Origin: Lachnospiraceae bacterium
Lineage (GTDB): Bacteria; Bacillota; Clostridia; Lachnospirales; Lachnospiraceae
Length of the DNA stretch: 64,000 bases
Direction of reading: 5' to 3'
Assembly: GCA_023664345.1 (NCBI GenBank)
Contig: JAMPFQ010000006.1
Span: 1-64,000 of the forward strand
A model generated the notes under the pieces. The model did not search any database and was not told where the DNA came from. It saw only the letters and a list, made by a program, of their open reading frames with translations. A program made the position numbers and the translations under genes. Below are positions 8,914 through 16,840 of this stretch, piece after piece; position 1 is the stretch's first letter, and every line of letters begins with the position of its first letter.

Positions 8914-9862
8914 ACAGACTCTTTTCCTTTGCTTCTATAATCTGTCGGATCACCATATCCTCAGTGACGCCCTCCGAAATAGCGTCAAAACTTAAGAACA
9001 CACGATGGCGCAGCACCGGATACGCCACATTCTGCACATCCTCGAAAGACACATTCAGCCGCCCCTCCATAAAAGCCCTTGCCCTGGACGCCCGGACCAG
9101 CGCCTGTGCCGCACGGGGGCTGGCGCCCTCCCTGATATAGGGATTCTCCGCATGGGTTGCCAGCACCAGCTCCAGGATATGATCCATCACCGCGTCCGCA
9201 ATGGGGATCTGTAAGATCAGTTTCCGCACTTTCAGAAGTTCCTCCCCGTTCAGAAGCCCCCGGATCTCGGGCGCATCCTGCCCCTCGGTGAGCCCCACGA
9301 TGCCCCGCAGTTCCTCTTTGCTGGGGAACTTCACCAGAACCTTGAACATAAAACGATCCAGCTGTGCCTCCGGCAGGGGATAGGTTCCCTCCTGCTCGAT
9401 GGGGTTCTGGGTGGCAAGCACGAAAAAAGGCTCCTCCAGCCTGTGGCTCTCATTGCCCACCGTCACCGTATGCTCCTGCATGGCCTCCAGCAGGGCGGAC
9501 TGTGTCTTCGGCGTGGCGCGGTTAATCTCGTCCGCCAGCACCAGATTGGCAAAGACAGGGCCTTTCTCAAACCGAAAGCTGCTCTTTCTCTCGTCCTTCA
9601 CCATGATATTGGTTCCCGTCACATCGCTGGGCATCAGATCCGGCGTAAACTGGATCCTTTTAAAGGAAAGCAGGAACACCTGGCCGATGGTGCGCACCAG
9701 CATGGTCTTGCCCAGTCCCGGCATACCCTCCAGCAGCACATTCCCGCCGGAGAGCAGCGCCAGCATGACCTGACGGATGATCTCCCTCTGGCCGATGATC
9801 CCCTTGCCGATCTCCTGTTCACATTCCATGATCTTCTGTTGGTATTGTTCTATTTCTGACAT
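8906..9862 (-). CDS. MoxR-family AAA+ ATPase
   Basis: MoxR ATPases act as chaperones for VWA-containing complexes. The sequence shows Walker A GMPGLGKT, Walker B LVLADEINR, sensor-type LATQNPIEQEGTYPLPEAQ, and a C-terminal lid domain. I chose the ATG at 9862 (MSEIEQYQQ) because CGAGGAGG lies just upstream; the longer frame from 9907 has no comparable site. About 318 residues is normal for the family. It lies between the DUF58 gene and a membrane protein gene in the same operon. Confidence 0.92.
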   Translation of the reverse strand: MSEIEQYQQKIMECEQEIGKGIIGQREIIRQVMLALLSGGNVLLEGMPGLGKTMLVRTIGQVFLLSFKRIQFTPDLMPSDVTGTNIMVKDERKSSFRFEKGPVFANLVLADEINRATPKTQSALLEAMQEHTVTVGNESHRLEEPFFVLATQNPIEQEGTYPLPEAQLDRFMFKVLVKFPSKEELRGIVGLTEGQDAPEIRGLLNGEELLKVRKLILQIPIADAVMDHILELVLATHAENPYIREGASPRAAQALVRASRARAFMEGRLNVSFEDVQNVAYPVLRHRVFLSFDAISEGVTEDMVIRQIIEAKEKSLYA

Positions 9863-9917
9863 TGCGATCCTCCTCGTAATGTTTGGCATGCTTCCTTTCT
9901 CAGCCATCTTCCATCCG

Positions 9918-11309
9918 CTACTTATTCAGGTTCTCAAAATAATCCCGTATCACCGGTTCCATGCCGCTGGGATATTTGCCGTTGGCAATGCCCTCATAGG
10001 CGCTGTCCGTGTACTCTCCGATCACGGAATCATAGTCCACATGGTCGCCCTCCCATGCAAGGCCGTTCTGCTGGCGGAAATAATCCGAGTCCTGATTCCC
10101 GTCCTGATTGCCTGTCAGGGACGGATCATTGGCGATCGCATTGGGAATGCTGACATAATCATGGGCTGCGTCGCTGCTCCCGGTTCCCCGGCCGTTTCCG
10201 CCGTTGCCGCTTCCACTGCCATTTCCCTGTCCATTCCCGCTTCCGCTGCCCTGGCCGTTTCCATTCCCGTTACCCTGGCCATTTCCGTTTCCGCTGCCTT
10301 GCCCGTTTCCGTTTCCCTGACCGTTCCCGTTACTGCTATTCTGCCCGTCGCCGTCAGAGCCATCCTGGCCGCTGCCATCTCCCTGGCCTTCCTGGCCGCC
10401 GTCACTCTGACCGGAACCGTCTCCGTTTTCACTGCTGCCATTCTCCCCGCCGGAACCTGTGCCGGGAGTCCCTGACGCCAGCTGGGAGCCATTCCGGTTC
10501 GCCAGAGCCTTTGCCAGCGCTTCCGCACTGGCGATCCCTGCCGCGCCCGGATCTGAAAGCTGGCTGGCAAGGCTCGCCAGACCCTGGGCCGCCTGCCCGT
10601 ATTTATAGTCCAGCCGCTCCGTGGCGGCGGCAAGGCTCTCCCAGGAGTTTGCCTCTGCCAGTTCCTGCCGGGACAGATCCAGGGCATCCGCCATCTCCTG
10701 AAGCTTGGCACGCTGCTCCTCCGTCAGGCTGTCCATCTCCACACCCTCCAGCGCGTCCGCCAGTTCCTCCAGTTTCTCCTGCTCCTCCCCGGCCTGCTCC
10801 TGCACCTGATGGCGAAGCAGCGCCTGGCCGCGCACCGGGGAGGGGATGAACGCCAGGCCGATGACCACCGCCAGCGACAGCGCCAATGCCAGCACATGCC
10901 TGAGATCCGGTCTCAGCGGTATCCTGATCTGCTCCCGCATTTTTTGATAATGGGTCAGGGCGTCCTGCCTCTGGAGCAGGGCAAGCTCCTTTTCACTGTC
11001 CCTCTGCTCATAGGCCGTGATCATGCGCTCTTTCAGCCCGAAAGAATCCAGCCGCCCGGCGGCCTGCGCCATATCCGCCCGCCTGTACCAGGCATATCCC
11101 AGCCCTGCCAGAAGCCCCGCTCCGAAGCACAGCCCCGCCGCCAGATGCACATAGTAAAACTGCCAGACCAGGGACGCCAGTTCACAGAGCATTCCCAGGA
11201 TACCCCCTGCGGCGGTAAAAAGGATGCCGCAGTCGATCAGCTTTGCCATATTCATTTTCCGCTTACACGCCCTGATCTGCTGTATCAGGTATGCCCTGTC
11301 GTCCATCAT
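9918..11309 (-). CDS. Membrane protein with a Gly/Asn/Gln/Ser-rich low-complexity region
   Basis: The protein is of unknown function. Two membrane segments lie near residues 15-75 and a third near 125-145 (HVLALALSLAVVIGLAF). An acidic, helical stretch (QEQAGEEQEKLEELADALEG) is probably a coiled coil. A run of roughly 100 residues follows, made of short GNGQ, GSG and GNG repeats, then a unique C-terminus ending IRDYFENLNK. The start at 11309 follows AGGAAAAGG. Its place between MoxR and the ABC-2 permease suggests it is a structural part of the same envelope complex. The repeat tract could change length by slippage. Confidence 0.65.
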   Translation of the reverse strand: MMDDRAYLIQQIRACKRKMNMAKLIDCGILFTAAGGILGMLCELASLVWQFYYVHLAAGLCFGAGLLAGLGYAWYRRADMAQAAGRLDSFGLKERMITAYEQRDSEKELALLQRQDALTHYQKMREQIRIPLRPDLRHVLALALSLAVVIGLAFIPSPVRGQALLRHQVQEQAGEEQEKLEELADALEGVEMDSLTEEQRAKLQEMADALDLSRQELAEANSWESLAAATERLDYKYGQAAQGLASLASQLSDPGAAGIASAEALAKALANRNGSQLASGTPGTGSGGENGSSENGDGSGQSDGGQEGQGDGSGQDGSDGDGQNSSNGNGQGNGNGQGSGNGNGQGNGNGNGQGSGSGNGQGNGSGSGNGGNGRGTGSSDAAHDYVSIPNAIANDPSLTGNQDGNQDSDYFRQQNGLAWEGDHVDYDSVIGEYTDSAYEGIANGKYPSGMEPVIRDYFENLNK

Positions 11310-11334
11310 GCACCTTTTCCTTTTCAAGACATGC

Positions 11335-12423
11335 CTATTCGTCCTTCGCCTGTCCTGTTCCCTGAACCGTCTGCGCCGTCACCGTTCCCGATGCCTGCGT
11401 TCCCTGCGCAAGCTGCTCCGCTGCCACTTCTGACGTCCATGCTCCCTGCTCCGTCGCCGTTCCTGACACCTGTGCTCCCTGCGCCGCCCGCCGCATGGCC
11501 TGCTTCTTTGCTTTCCTCTTGATCGGATCGATCCGTTTCGCCGCAAGCCAGAGGAACAGGAACGAAACCGCCAGGAACAGGATTGTGGAAAGGATCATCC
11601 ACCGATTTCCCACCGCCACCAGATTGATCGGCCCCCTGGTCTGGGTTATGCCCGAAACAGTGGGAATATCGTTCACCAGCGACTGCCCCGCCATGATCCG
11701 CACAAAGAACTCTACCAGATACATGATCGGGTTCAACAGTAAAAACAGTAACAGATTTTCCTCATAACTGTAGATAACGCCGCCATGTGTGTAGTGCATG
11801 CCTGAATAGGAATATGGCGTATATGAGACATACTCCCCCAGCAGGCTCGGAAGCGCCGTGACCACAAAAAAGATCAGATAAAACCCGTAAGCCATGGTCA
11901 CTGCCCCGACGCTCCGCTTGCAGATCGAGGAGCACAGGATCCCGATGCTTGCCGCGAAGAATGACATCAGGACAGCCACCGCGATGAACCAGAACAGATA
12001 ACTCCACGACACCCCTCCCACCACAAAGGAAAGCGCCATGATGGGCATACTGGCCACCACAAAGAACATACTCTGTATGATCGCTGTCAGCACTTTCCCC
12101 ATGACGATGGAAAAAGGCGTCATGCTGGTGGTCATCATGATATCAAAGGTCTGTCGCTCTTTCTCCCCCGATATGGCGGAGGCCGTCCTGACAGGCACGA
12201 TCAGCGCCAGTATCACAAGCTGTGCCGCCGCGATCACGGGATACAGCCATACCAGCATACTATAGATATTGTTGGTGGAATATTGGTTCTCATCCTGAAT
12301 GACCATCATGGCCAGGAAAAAGACCAGTGCCAGTATCAACTCATAGGCAAACACGCCCCAACAGATCTTCATGCTGCGGGACTGCACCCGCACCTCTCTC
12401 TTAATGACCGGATTCAGCCGCAT
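11335..12423 (-). CDS. ABC-2 type transporter permease
   Basis: The protein has about 362 residues with six or more membrane segments, for example FAYELILALVFFLAMMVI and LVILALIVPVRTASAISGEK. The EKERQTFDIMMTTSMTPFSI stretch is typical of ABC-2 exporter permeases. I chose the ATG at 12423 (MRLNPVIKRE) because GGGGGAC precedes it. It overlaps the 3' end of the ATPase gene, so the two form one transporter. The last ~50 residues are a polar Ala/Thr/Gln-rich tail with repeated GTxxSGT-like units, which is unusual. The substrate is unknown. Confidence 0.85.
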   Translation of the reverse strand: MRLNPVIKREVRVQSRSMKICWGVFAYELILALVFFLAMMVIQDENQYSTNNIYSMLVWLYPVIAAAQLVILALIVPVRTASAISGEKERQTFDIMMTTSMTPFSIVMGKVLTAIIQSMFFVVASMPIMALSFVVGGVSWSYLFWFIAVAVLMSFFAASIGILCSSICKRSVGAVTMAYGFYLIFFVVTALPSLLGEYVSYTPYSYSGMHYTHGGVIYSYEENLLLFLLLNPIMYLVEFFVRIMAGQSLVNDIPTVSGITQTRGPINLVAVGNRWMILSTILFLAVSFLFLWLAAKRIDPIKRKAKKQAMRRAAQGAQVSGTATEQGAWTSEVAAEQLAQGTQASGTVTAQTVQGTGQAKDE

Positions 12424-13363
12424 TGTCCTGTCCCCCTTTCTGCTCCTCATTGTCCGTGACGCGCATGAACAGCGTTTCCAGACTGCCCTCCTGCTTGTGG
12501 AAGCCCGTCACCACCACATCATGGGCTATCATCTCGCCGATCATCTTAGCGATCTCCGGCTTGGTCATGGAATGAGTCAGTTTGATCTCTTTCTCCCCTA
12601 TGGAAGTCACTTTCACGCCCACATGCTCGTTTGCGATACGCACTGCCGTCTCCTGGCCTCCTTCCAGCGTGACGATCAGCTGATCGCTCCCGAACACGCT
12701 GTCCATCACATCCTCGATCAGACCTGACGCCACCAGATTGCCGTGATCCATGATGCCGATACTGCTGCACATTTCCGAGAGTTCGGATAAGATATGGGAA
12801 CTGATCACGATGGTCTTGCCCATGCCTTTTAAGTTCAGCAGCAGTTCTTTCATCTCCACCCTTGCTCTGGGATCCAGACCGGAATTAGGCTCGTCCAGCA
12901 CCAGCAGCGCCGGATTGTGGATCAGCGCCCTGGCCACACAGAGTCGCTGCTTCATGCCCCGGGAAAGGGTATCCACAAAGACCTCCTTTTTGTCGGAAAG
13001 GTTCACCAGTTCCAACAGATCGTCCGATATCCTCTGGATCTCTTTTGTGCCCATGCGGTACATGGAGCCATAGAAATCCATGTACTCCTTTACTTTCAGA
13101 TTATCATATACCCCGAAGAAATCCGGCACATAACCGATCTGCTTCTTGATCTCCCGCTGATGGGCCACCGCGTCCACGCCGTTGATCGTGATGTTTCCCG
13201 CGGAGGGCAGCATCAGCCCGCACACCATGCGGATCGTGGTGGTCTTGCCCGCGCCGTTAGGCCCCACGAAGCCGAACAGGTCGCCCTTGGGAATGTGCAG
13301 CGTCAGATCATTGACCGCCCGGAACTTGCCGTAATCTTTATATAATCGATCAATCCGCAGCAT
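12401..13363 (-). CDS. ABC transporter ATP-binding protein
   Basis: This ATPase subunit drives the adjacent ABC-2 permease. It has Walker A GPNGAGKTT, signature LSRGMKQRL, Walker B LLVLDEPNSGLDP and the H-loop SSH. A C-terminal extension of ~90 residues is typical of drug or gliding-type ABC-2 exporters. The start at 13363 (MLRIDRLYKDYG) follows GGGGGTG at 7 bases. The gene overlaps the upstream membrane-protein gene by about 14 bases. Confidence 0.9.
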   Translation of the reverse strand: MLRIDRLYKDYGKFRAVNDLTLHIPKGDLFGFVGPNGAGKTTTIRMVCGLMLPSAGNITINGVDAVAHQREIKKQIGYVPDFFGVYDNLKVKEYMDFYGSMYRMGTKEIQRISDDLLELVNLSDKKEVFVDTLSRGMKQRLCVARALIHNPALLVLDEPNSGLDPRARVEMKELLLNLKGMGKTIVISSHILSELSEMCSSIGIMDHGNLVASGLIEDVMDSVFGSDQLIVTLEGGQETAVRIANEHVGVKVTSIGEKEIKLTHSMTKPEIAKMIGEMIAHDVVVTGFHKQEGSLETLFMRVTDNEEQKGGQDNAAESGH

Positions 13364-15398
13364 ACCGTCCACCCCCCGTTCCTGTCTTTATATAAGAATA
13401 AATGCAGCCGAAAGCGGTCTCATTGCATCTGTCCGCCACAGCCTTATCATAATCTTCCACCACTCCCGCAACGATCACCGCTCCCTGCTGCGGGCTCTTC
13501 TCCTCCGCAACGCCCAGGCCAATGAGCAGCGCCGCCATATCATCCTGTGCATAATCCTTGAAATTACCGTGGATCCCCACCATACTATACAGCAGATTGT
13601 CAAAATAGGGCACAGCGTCCTGATATACGCATCTGCCGTCCCTGACCGCCTGCTGCAGATCAACGGTCTCTCCGGCCCGCACATCGGAAAACACCATGAT
13701 ATAAGTGTGATTCCAGACCGCCATATATGCCAGGTCACGGCCCGTGCCGTTTATGATCGTCCCCTCCGGGCTTCCGATGCCAAGGCCTTTCAGATCCGTG
13801 CCGATAAAGCTTCCCACGCTCTCCGCTCTCTTCCCCGCATAGAGGAACCCGTTCTCAAAATTCTCCCGGGGCTTTAATCCGACGGACAGGCCCTGGCTGT
13901 CATTGCCCACGATATAATGATAATCCGTGATGGCAGCGCCGCCTCTGCTGTAATAGCCATACCCCAGGAACCCCGGCCCTGCCACCTCATACTCGTCCCG
14001 CAGATATAATTTCCATGGCTCTACGCCGGAATGATATGCCAGCATATAAGTGTCCGCCTGGCTGTTGTCAGCCTGCTGTACGGTGACGGAATAGACCCTT
14101 GCGTCCTTTACGTTCAGGCCCCGTCCGAAGAGGAAAACACCCACGATAAAAAGGATCCCCAGGGCAGGCGCTCCCACCCAATACCATTCGCTCTTCCTGC
14201 ATTTGCGCAGGACCAGATACAGGATCGGCCCCACCAGCACCACATAAACAAGGATCAGCGCCTTAAGCCAGGAAAAATCCACGTCCGAATTGCGGCTGTC
14301 TATAAAAGCCAGCGCCCGCTGCCCCACATACTCCAGGTCGGAATTATTGCTGATATTCTGGTAACTGCCGGAAAGATACATCGTTTCCTGATAGATGCTC
14401 TGTATGGTGTCGGAAGACATCTTCTGCAGTTCCTCCTCACCCAGCGAAAAATAGAGCAGCAGCACCGCACCATCCCCAATGGCACAGCTGAAAGCAGGAT
14501 TTGCCCCGCTTTCAGACGTCACCGTATATGCATACATTCTATCATAATCCAGATCCGCCATTGCCATCTGGCCAAAATCGATGCCCTGGTCAATATAATC
14601 ATAATAATATCCATATCTGTCCGCGTTGACCATCGCAATATTTTCTTCGCCCGGTTCGCTGACACCCAACACGTCCACGTCCAGGAAATCCTCTCCAAAA
14701 CCGGAAAGGGTCTGCTCCGCGTACTCACCTGTGCCGACGATCAGCCAGCCGCCGCCCGCTACCCAGTCCTGGATCGCCTGGATATTTTCATCGCTCAGCG
14801 TGGAGGTATTGAACTGATCGATGATCAGAAAATACAGCCCGTCCAGATACCCGGTCAGATTGTCATTGTCCAGTTCGACCAGTTCCAGGGGATAATTGAG
14901 CCCCCTGATATAAAACGGCTCTCCCCCCGCATCCATGAAAGTAAGGTCCAAATAGCGATCGGACAGGATCCCCACCGGGATCCCCGATGTGATATCGTTA
15001 AACACATCCCTCATAAAAACAGACTGGACAACATTGCCTTCCTCATCCAGGAAATTCAACTGACATGCCCCGTTTACCGCATCCGCCGCGCGTTCCGGCA
15101 CAGTGACCGTAAACTGCTTCCTGCCCTGCGCCGGGAGATCGATCTCCGTATGATAGGCACAGTTGTCATAATCCGCGCTGAAGATCGCCTGTACCGTTCC
15201 CGCAAAATCCTCCCCGCTGTTTTCCACTGTCACCTGCATGACATAGCGGCCGCTTTCCTGCTTGAGCATCCTCACATCGCCGGAAAGCGCCCCCTCCTCA
15301 AGGGGAATGTCCACAGCAAATGCCCTACAGCCATTGCCGCCCCATATCAGGCCAAACATGCATAGAAACATGAGCGTTATCACCATGACCCGTTTATA
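13350..15398 (-). CDS. Secreted/membrane protein, first gene of the MoxR-VWA-ABC operon
   Basis: The protein has about 682 residues. It begins with a signal peptide or anchor (MYKRVMVITLMFLCMFGLIW), then a long extracellular part with immunoglobulin-like strands and a segment resembling a glutamine-amidotransferase-like fold (LDGLYFLIIDQFNTST ... WVAGGGWLIVGTGEYA). Two membrane segments follow in the middle (ALILVYVVLVGPILYLVL and LGILFIVGVFLFGRGL), then another domain. I chose the start at 15398 because the following residues form a clean signal sequence; the frame opens at 15476. Function is unknown; context places it with the ABC exporter and the MoxR-VWA complex. Confidence 0.65.
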   Translation of the reverse strand, partial: YKRVMVITLMFLCMFGLIWGGNGCRAFAVDIPLEEGALSGDVRMLKQESGRYVMQVTVENSGEDFAGTVQAIFSADYDNCAYHTEIDLPAQGRKQFTVTVPERAADAVNGACQLNFLDEEGNVVQSVFMRDVFNDITSGIPVGILSDRYLDLTFMDAGGEPFYIRGLNYPLELVELDNDNLTGYLDGLYFLIIDQFNTSTLSDENIQAIQDWVAGGGWLIVGTGEYAEQTLSGFGEDFLDVDVLGVSEPGEENIAMVNADRYGYYYDYIDQGIDFGQMAMADLDYDRMYAYTVTSESGANPAFSCAIGDGAVLLLYFSLGEEELQKMSSDTIQSIYQETMYLSGSYQNISNNSDLEYVGQRALAFIDSRNSDVDFSWLKALILVYVVLVGPILYLVLRKCRKSEWYWVGAPALGILFIVGVFLFGRGLNVKDARVYSVTVQQADNSQADTYMLAYHSGVEPWKLYLRDEYEVAGPGFLGYGYYSRGGAAITDYHYIVGNDSQGLSVGLKPRENFENGFLYAGKRAESVGSFIGTDLKGLGIGSPEGTIINGTGRDLAYMAVWNHTYIMVFSDVRAGETVDLQQAVRDGRCVYQDAVPYFDNLLYSMVGIHGNFKDYAQDDMAALLIGLGVAEEKSPQQGAVIVAGVVEDYDKAVADRCNETAFGCIYSYIKTGTGGGRYAAD

Positions 15399-15539
15399 CA
15401 TACCGATCCTCCATTCCGATGCCATTGAAACGATCCGTACCGTCTCTCCACAGATTCCATCATAACATCCCGGCAAAATAAAATCTTGTATTTTCTTCCT
15501 GAAAATGTTTAAGATTTTCTAAAGATTTATCCTGTACAG

Positions 15540-15564
15540 AAAAAAGGGCGTTCTATGAACGCCC
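15540..15564 (-). terminator. Rho-independent terminator of yceD-rpmF
   Basis: On the minus strand GGGCGTTC and GAACGCCC form a perfect 8-bp stem with a 3-base loop, followed directly by six T residues. It lies about 20 bases past the rpmF stop codon. Confidence 0.9.
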
Positions 15565-15585
15565 AACACTGCTGAAACTCTTCAA

Positions 15586-15765
15586 TTAGTCAACACTGAC
15601 AACCTGCTTCTTGTTGTAAGAACCACACGCCTTGCAAACTCTGTGAGACATCATCAGTGCGCCGCACTTGCTGCACTTTACCAACTGAGGAACGCTCATC
15701 TTCCAGTTTGCTCTTCTCTTATCTCTCCTGCTCTTGGAAGATTTATTTTTAGGACAGATAGACAT
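15586..15765 (-). CDS. rpmF: 50S ribosomal protein L32
   Basis: This 59-residue ribosomal protein starts MSICPKNKSSKSRRDKRRAN and carries four cysteines of a zinc ribbon (CSKCGALMMSHRVCKACG). Bacterial L32 is 55-60 residues, so it is complete from the ATG at 15765; the longer frame to 15831 only runs into yceD. It follows yceD by four bases, the common yceD-rpmF arrangement, and a terminator follows. Confidence 0.97.
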   Translation of the reverse strand: MSICPKNKSSKSRRDKRRANWKMSVPQLVKCSKCGALMMSHRVCKACGSYNKKQVVSVD

Positions 15766-15769
15766 ATCA

Positions 15770-16291
15770 TTACACCTCCTTACCCGCGTTGAAAATATCC
15801 TGTATAGCAGCCATACGAGGATCCGGGACAAAAGTATCGCACCCGCAATCCCTTATGTTCAGATTCTGTCCGCACTTGGGGCAGATGCCCCTACAGTCCT
15901 CCCTGCACAGAATCTTTGACGGCCAGTTACCTATGATCTCATTGTACACAAAAGTCTCTACGTTCAGATGACAACCCTCCATAAAACTGAGGTCATCAAT
16001 CTCCTCTTCCGCAGCTGCATCCGACGGCGCAACGACTCTGTCAAAGTTCAGTTCCAGCGCCACAGGCACTTCTGCCAGACACCGATCGCATTCAGCCCTG
16101 AACCTCAGCCTGACGCCTCCCTCCACTCTTGCCTTACCGTCCTCGATATTGGTAAAAGTGAACGACACCGGAGATCTCTCGATGATCTCATAGCTTCCCG
16201 TCCGGCTCTCAAAGCCTTTCATTTCAAGGTCTGCGCTTTCCCGAACCTGCATGCCCTCAGATGTCAATACATCGGATAAGTTTACTAACAT
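15770..16291 (-). CDS. YceD/DUF177 family protein
   Basis: This 173-residue protein belongs to the YceD (DUF177) family, commonly encoded just upstream of rpmF and linked to 23S rRNA or ribosome maturation. It has the RAECDRCL motif and a C-terminal cysteine cluster (CREDCRGICPKCGQNLNIRDCGC) that probably binds zinc. I chose the ATG at 16291 (MLVNLSDVL) because GGGAG lies 5 bases before it; an ATG at 16303 is possible. A consensus promoter lies 50 bases upstream. Confidence 0.9.
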   Translation of the reverse strand: MLVNLSDVLTSEGMQVRESADLEMKGFESRTGSYEIIERSPVSFTFTNIEDGKARVEGGVRLRFRAECDRCLAEVPVALELNFDRVVAPSDAAAEEEIDDLSFMEGCHLNVETFVYNEIIGNWPSKILCREDCRGICPKCGQNLNIRDCGCDTFVPDPRMAAIQDIFNAGKEV

Positions 16292-16341
16292 AGCGGCTCC
16301 CATGCATGATAATCGCGTTACTTCTCTTCACACATTGATTA

Positions 16342-16370
16342 ATTATACATAGATACCGCGGGTTTGTCAA
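16342..16370 (-). promoter_or_regulatory. Consensus promoter for yceD-rpmF
   Basis: On the minus strand TTGACA (16370-16365) and TATAAT (16347-16342) are separated by exactly 17 bases. Both hexamers match the sigma-A consensus fully, suiting a ribosomal protein operon. Confidence 0.9.
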
Positions 16371-16422
16371 CAGGATTTTTGTAAATCATTGGCATCCCGT
16401 CAACAGATAAATACGCTGCCCT

Positions 16423-16812
16423 TCACAGTCCCGGGCAGACCTCCAGCAGCAGTTTCAGCATATCAAGCGCGTGCTTTCGGGTCTGGGCATCCGCGTTGTC
16501 CAACATGCTCTCGATAACAGCCACTTCCTCAGTGTGCTGCTCCTGTCCCCGGTCAGACAGGCTCTTCCCATAGATGATATAATCCAGCGGCATGGCAAGA
16601 GACGCGGAGATAGCCATCAGCGTCTCCACTGACATCCCGCAGCTGCCCCTCTCGATATCCGCATAGTATTTCGGCGCACGGTCGATTCTCCGGGCCATTG
16701 CCTCCTGCGTCAATCCGGAAAGGGTGCGTTTCAGCCGTATCCTTTCCCCAACGGCAAGGCGGTCATATGTTGCTTTTGGCAGCAGATGTGTGTTCCTGTT
16801 CCCATCAGACAT
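16423..16812 (-). CDS. XRE-family helix-turn-helix regulator
   Basis: This 129-residue protein has an N-terminal helix-turn-helix (RIRLKRTLSGLTQEAMARRI, then KYYADIERGSCGMSVETLMA) and a short helical C-terminus. No effector domain is seen. It is read in the same direction as the surface-protein gene upstream, 28 bases away, and may regulate neighbouring envelope genes. The target is not visible from the sequence. Confidence 0.8.
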   Translation of the reverse strand: MSDGNRNTHLLPKATYDRLAVGERIRLKRTLSGLTQEAMARRIDRAPKYYADIERGSCGMSVETLMAISASLAMPLDYIIYGKSLSDRGQEQHTEEVAVIESMLDNADAQTRKHALDMLKLLLEVCPGL

Positions 16813-16840
16813 CCTATCATCCCTCCCTGATCCGGGGCTG

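Noticed and set aside
10115-10711. 198-codon alternative frame in the low-complexity region
   Set aside because: It is a by-product of the GC-rich repeats of the real gene at 9918-11309.
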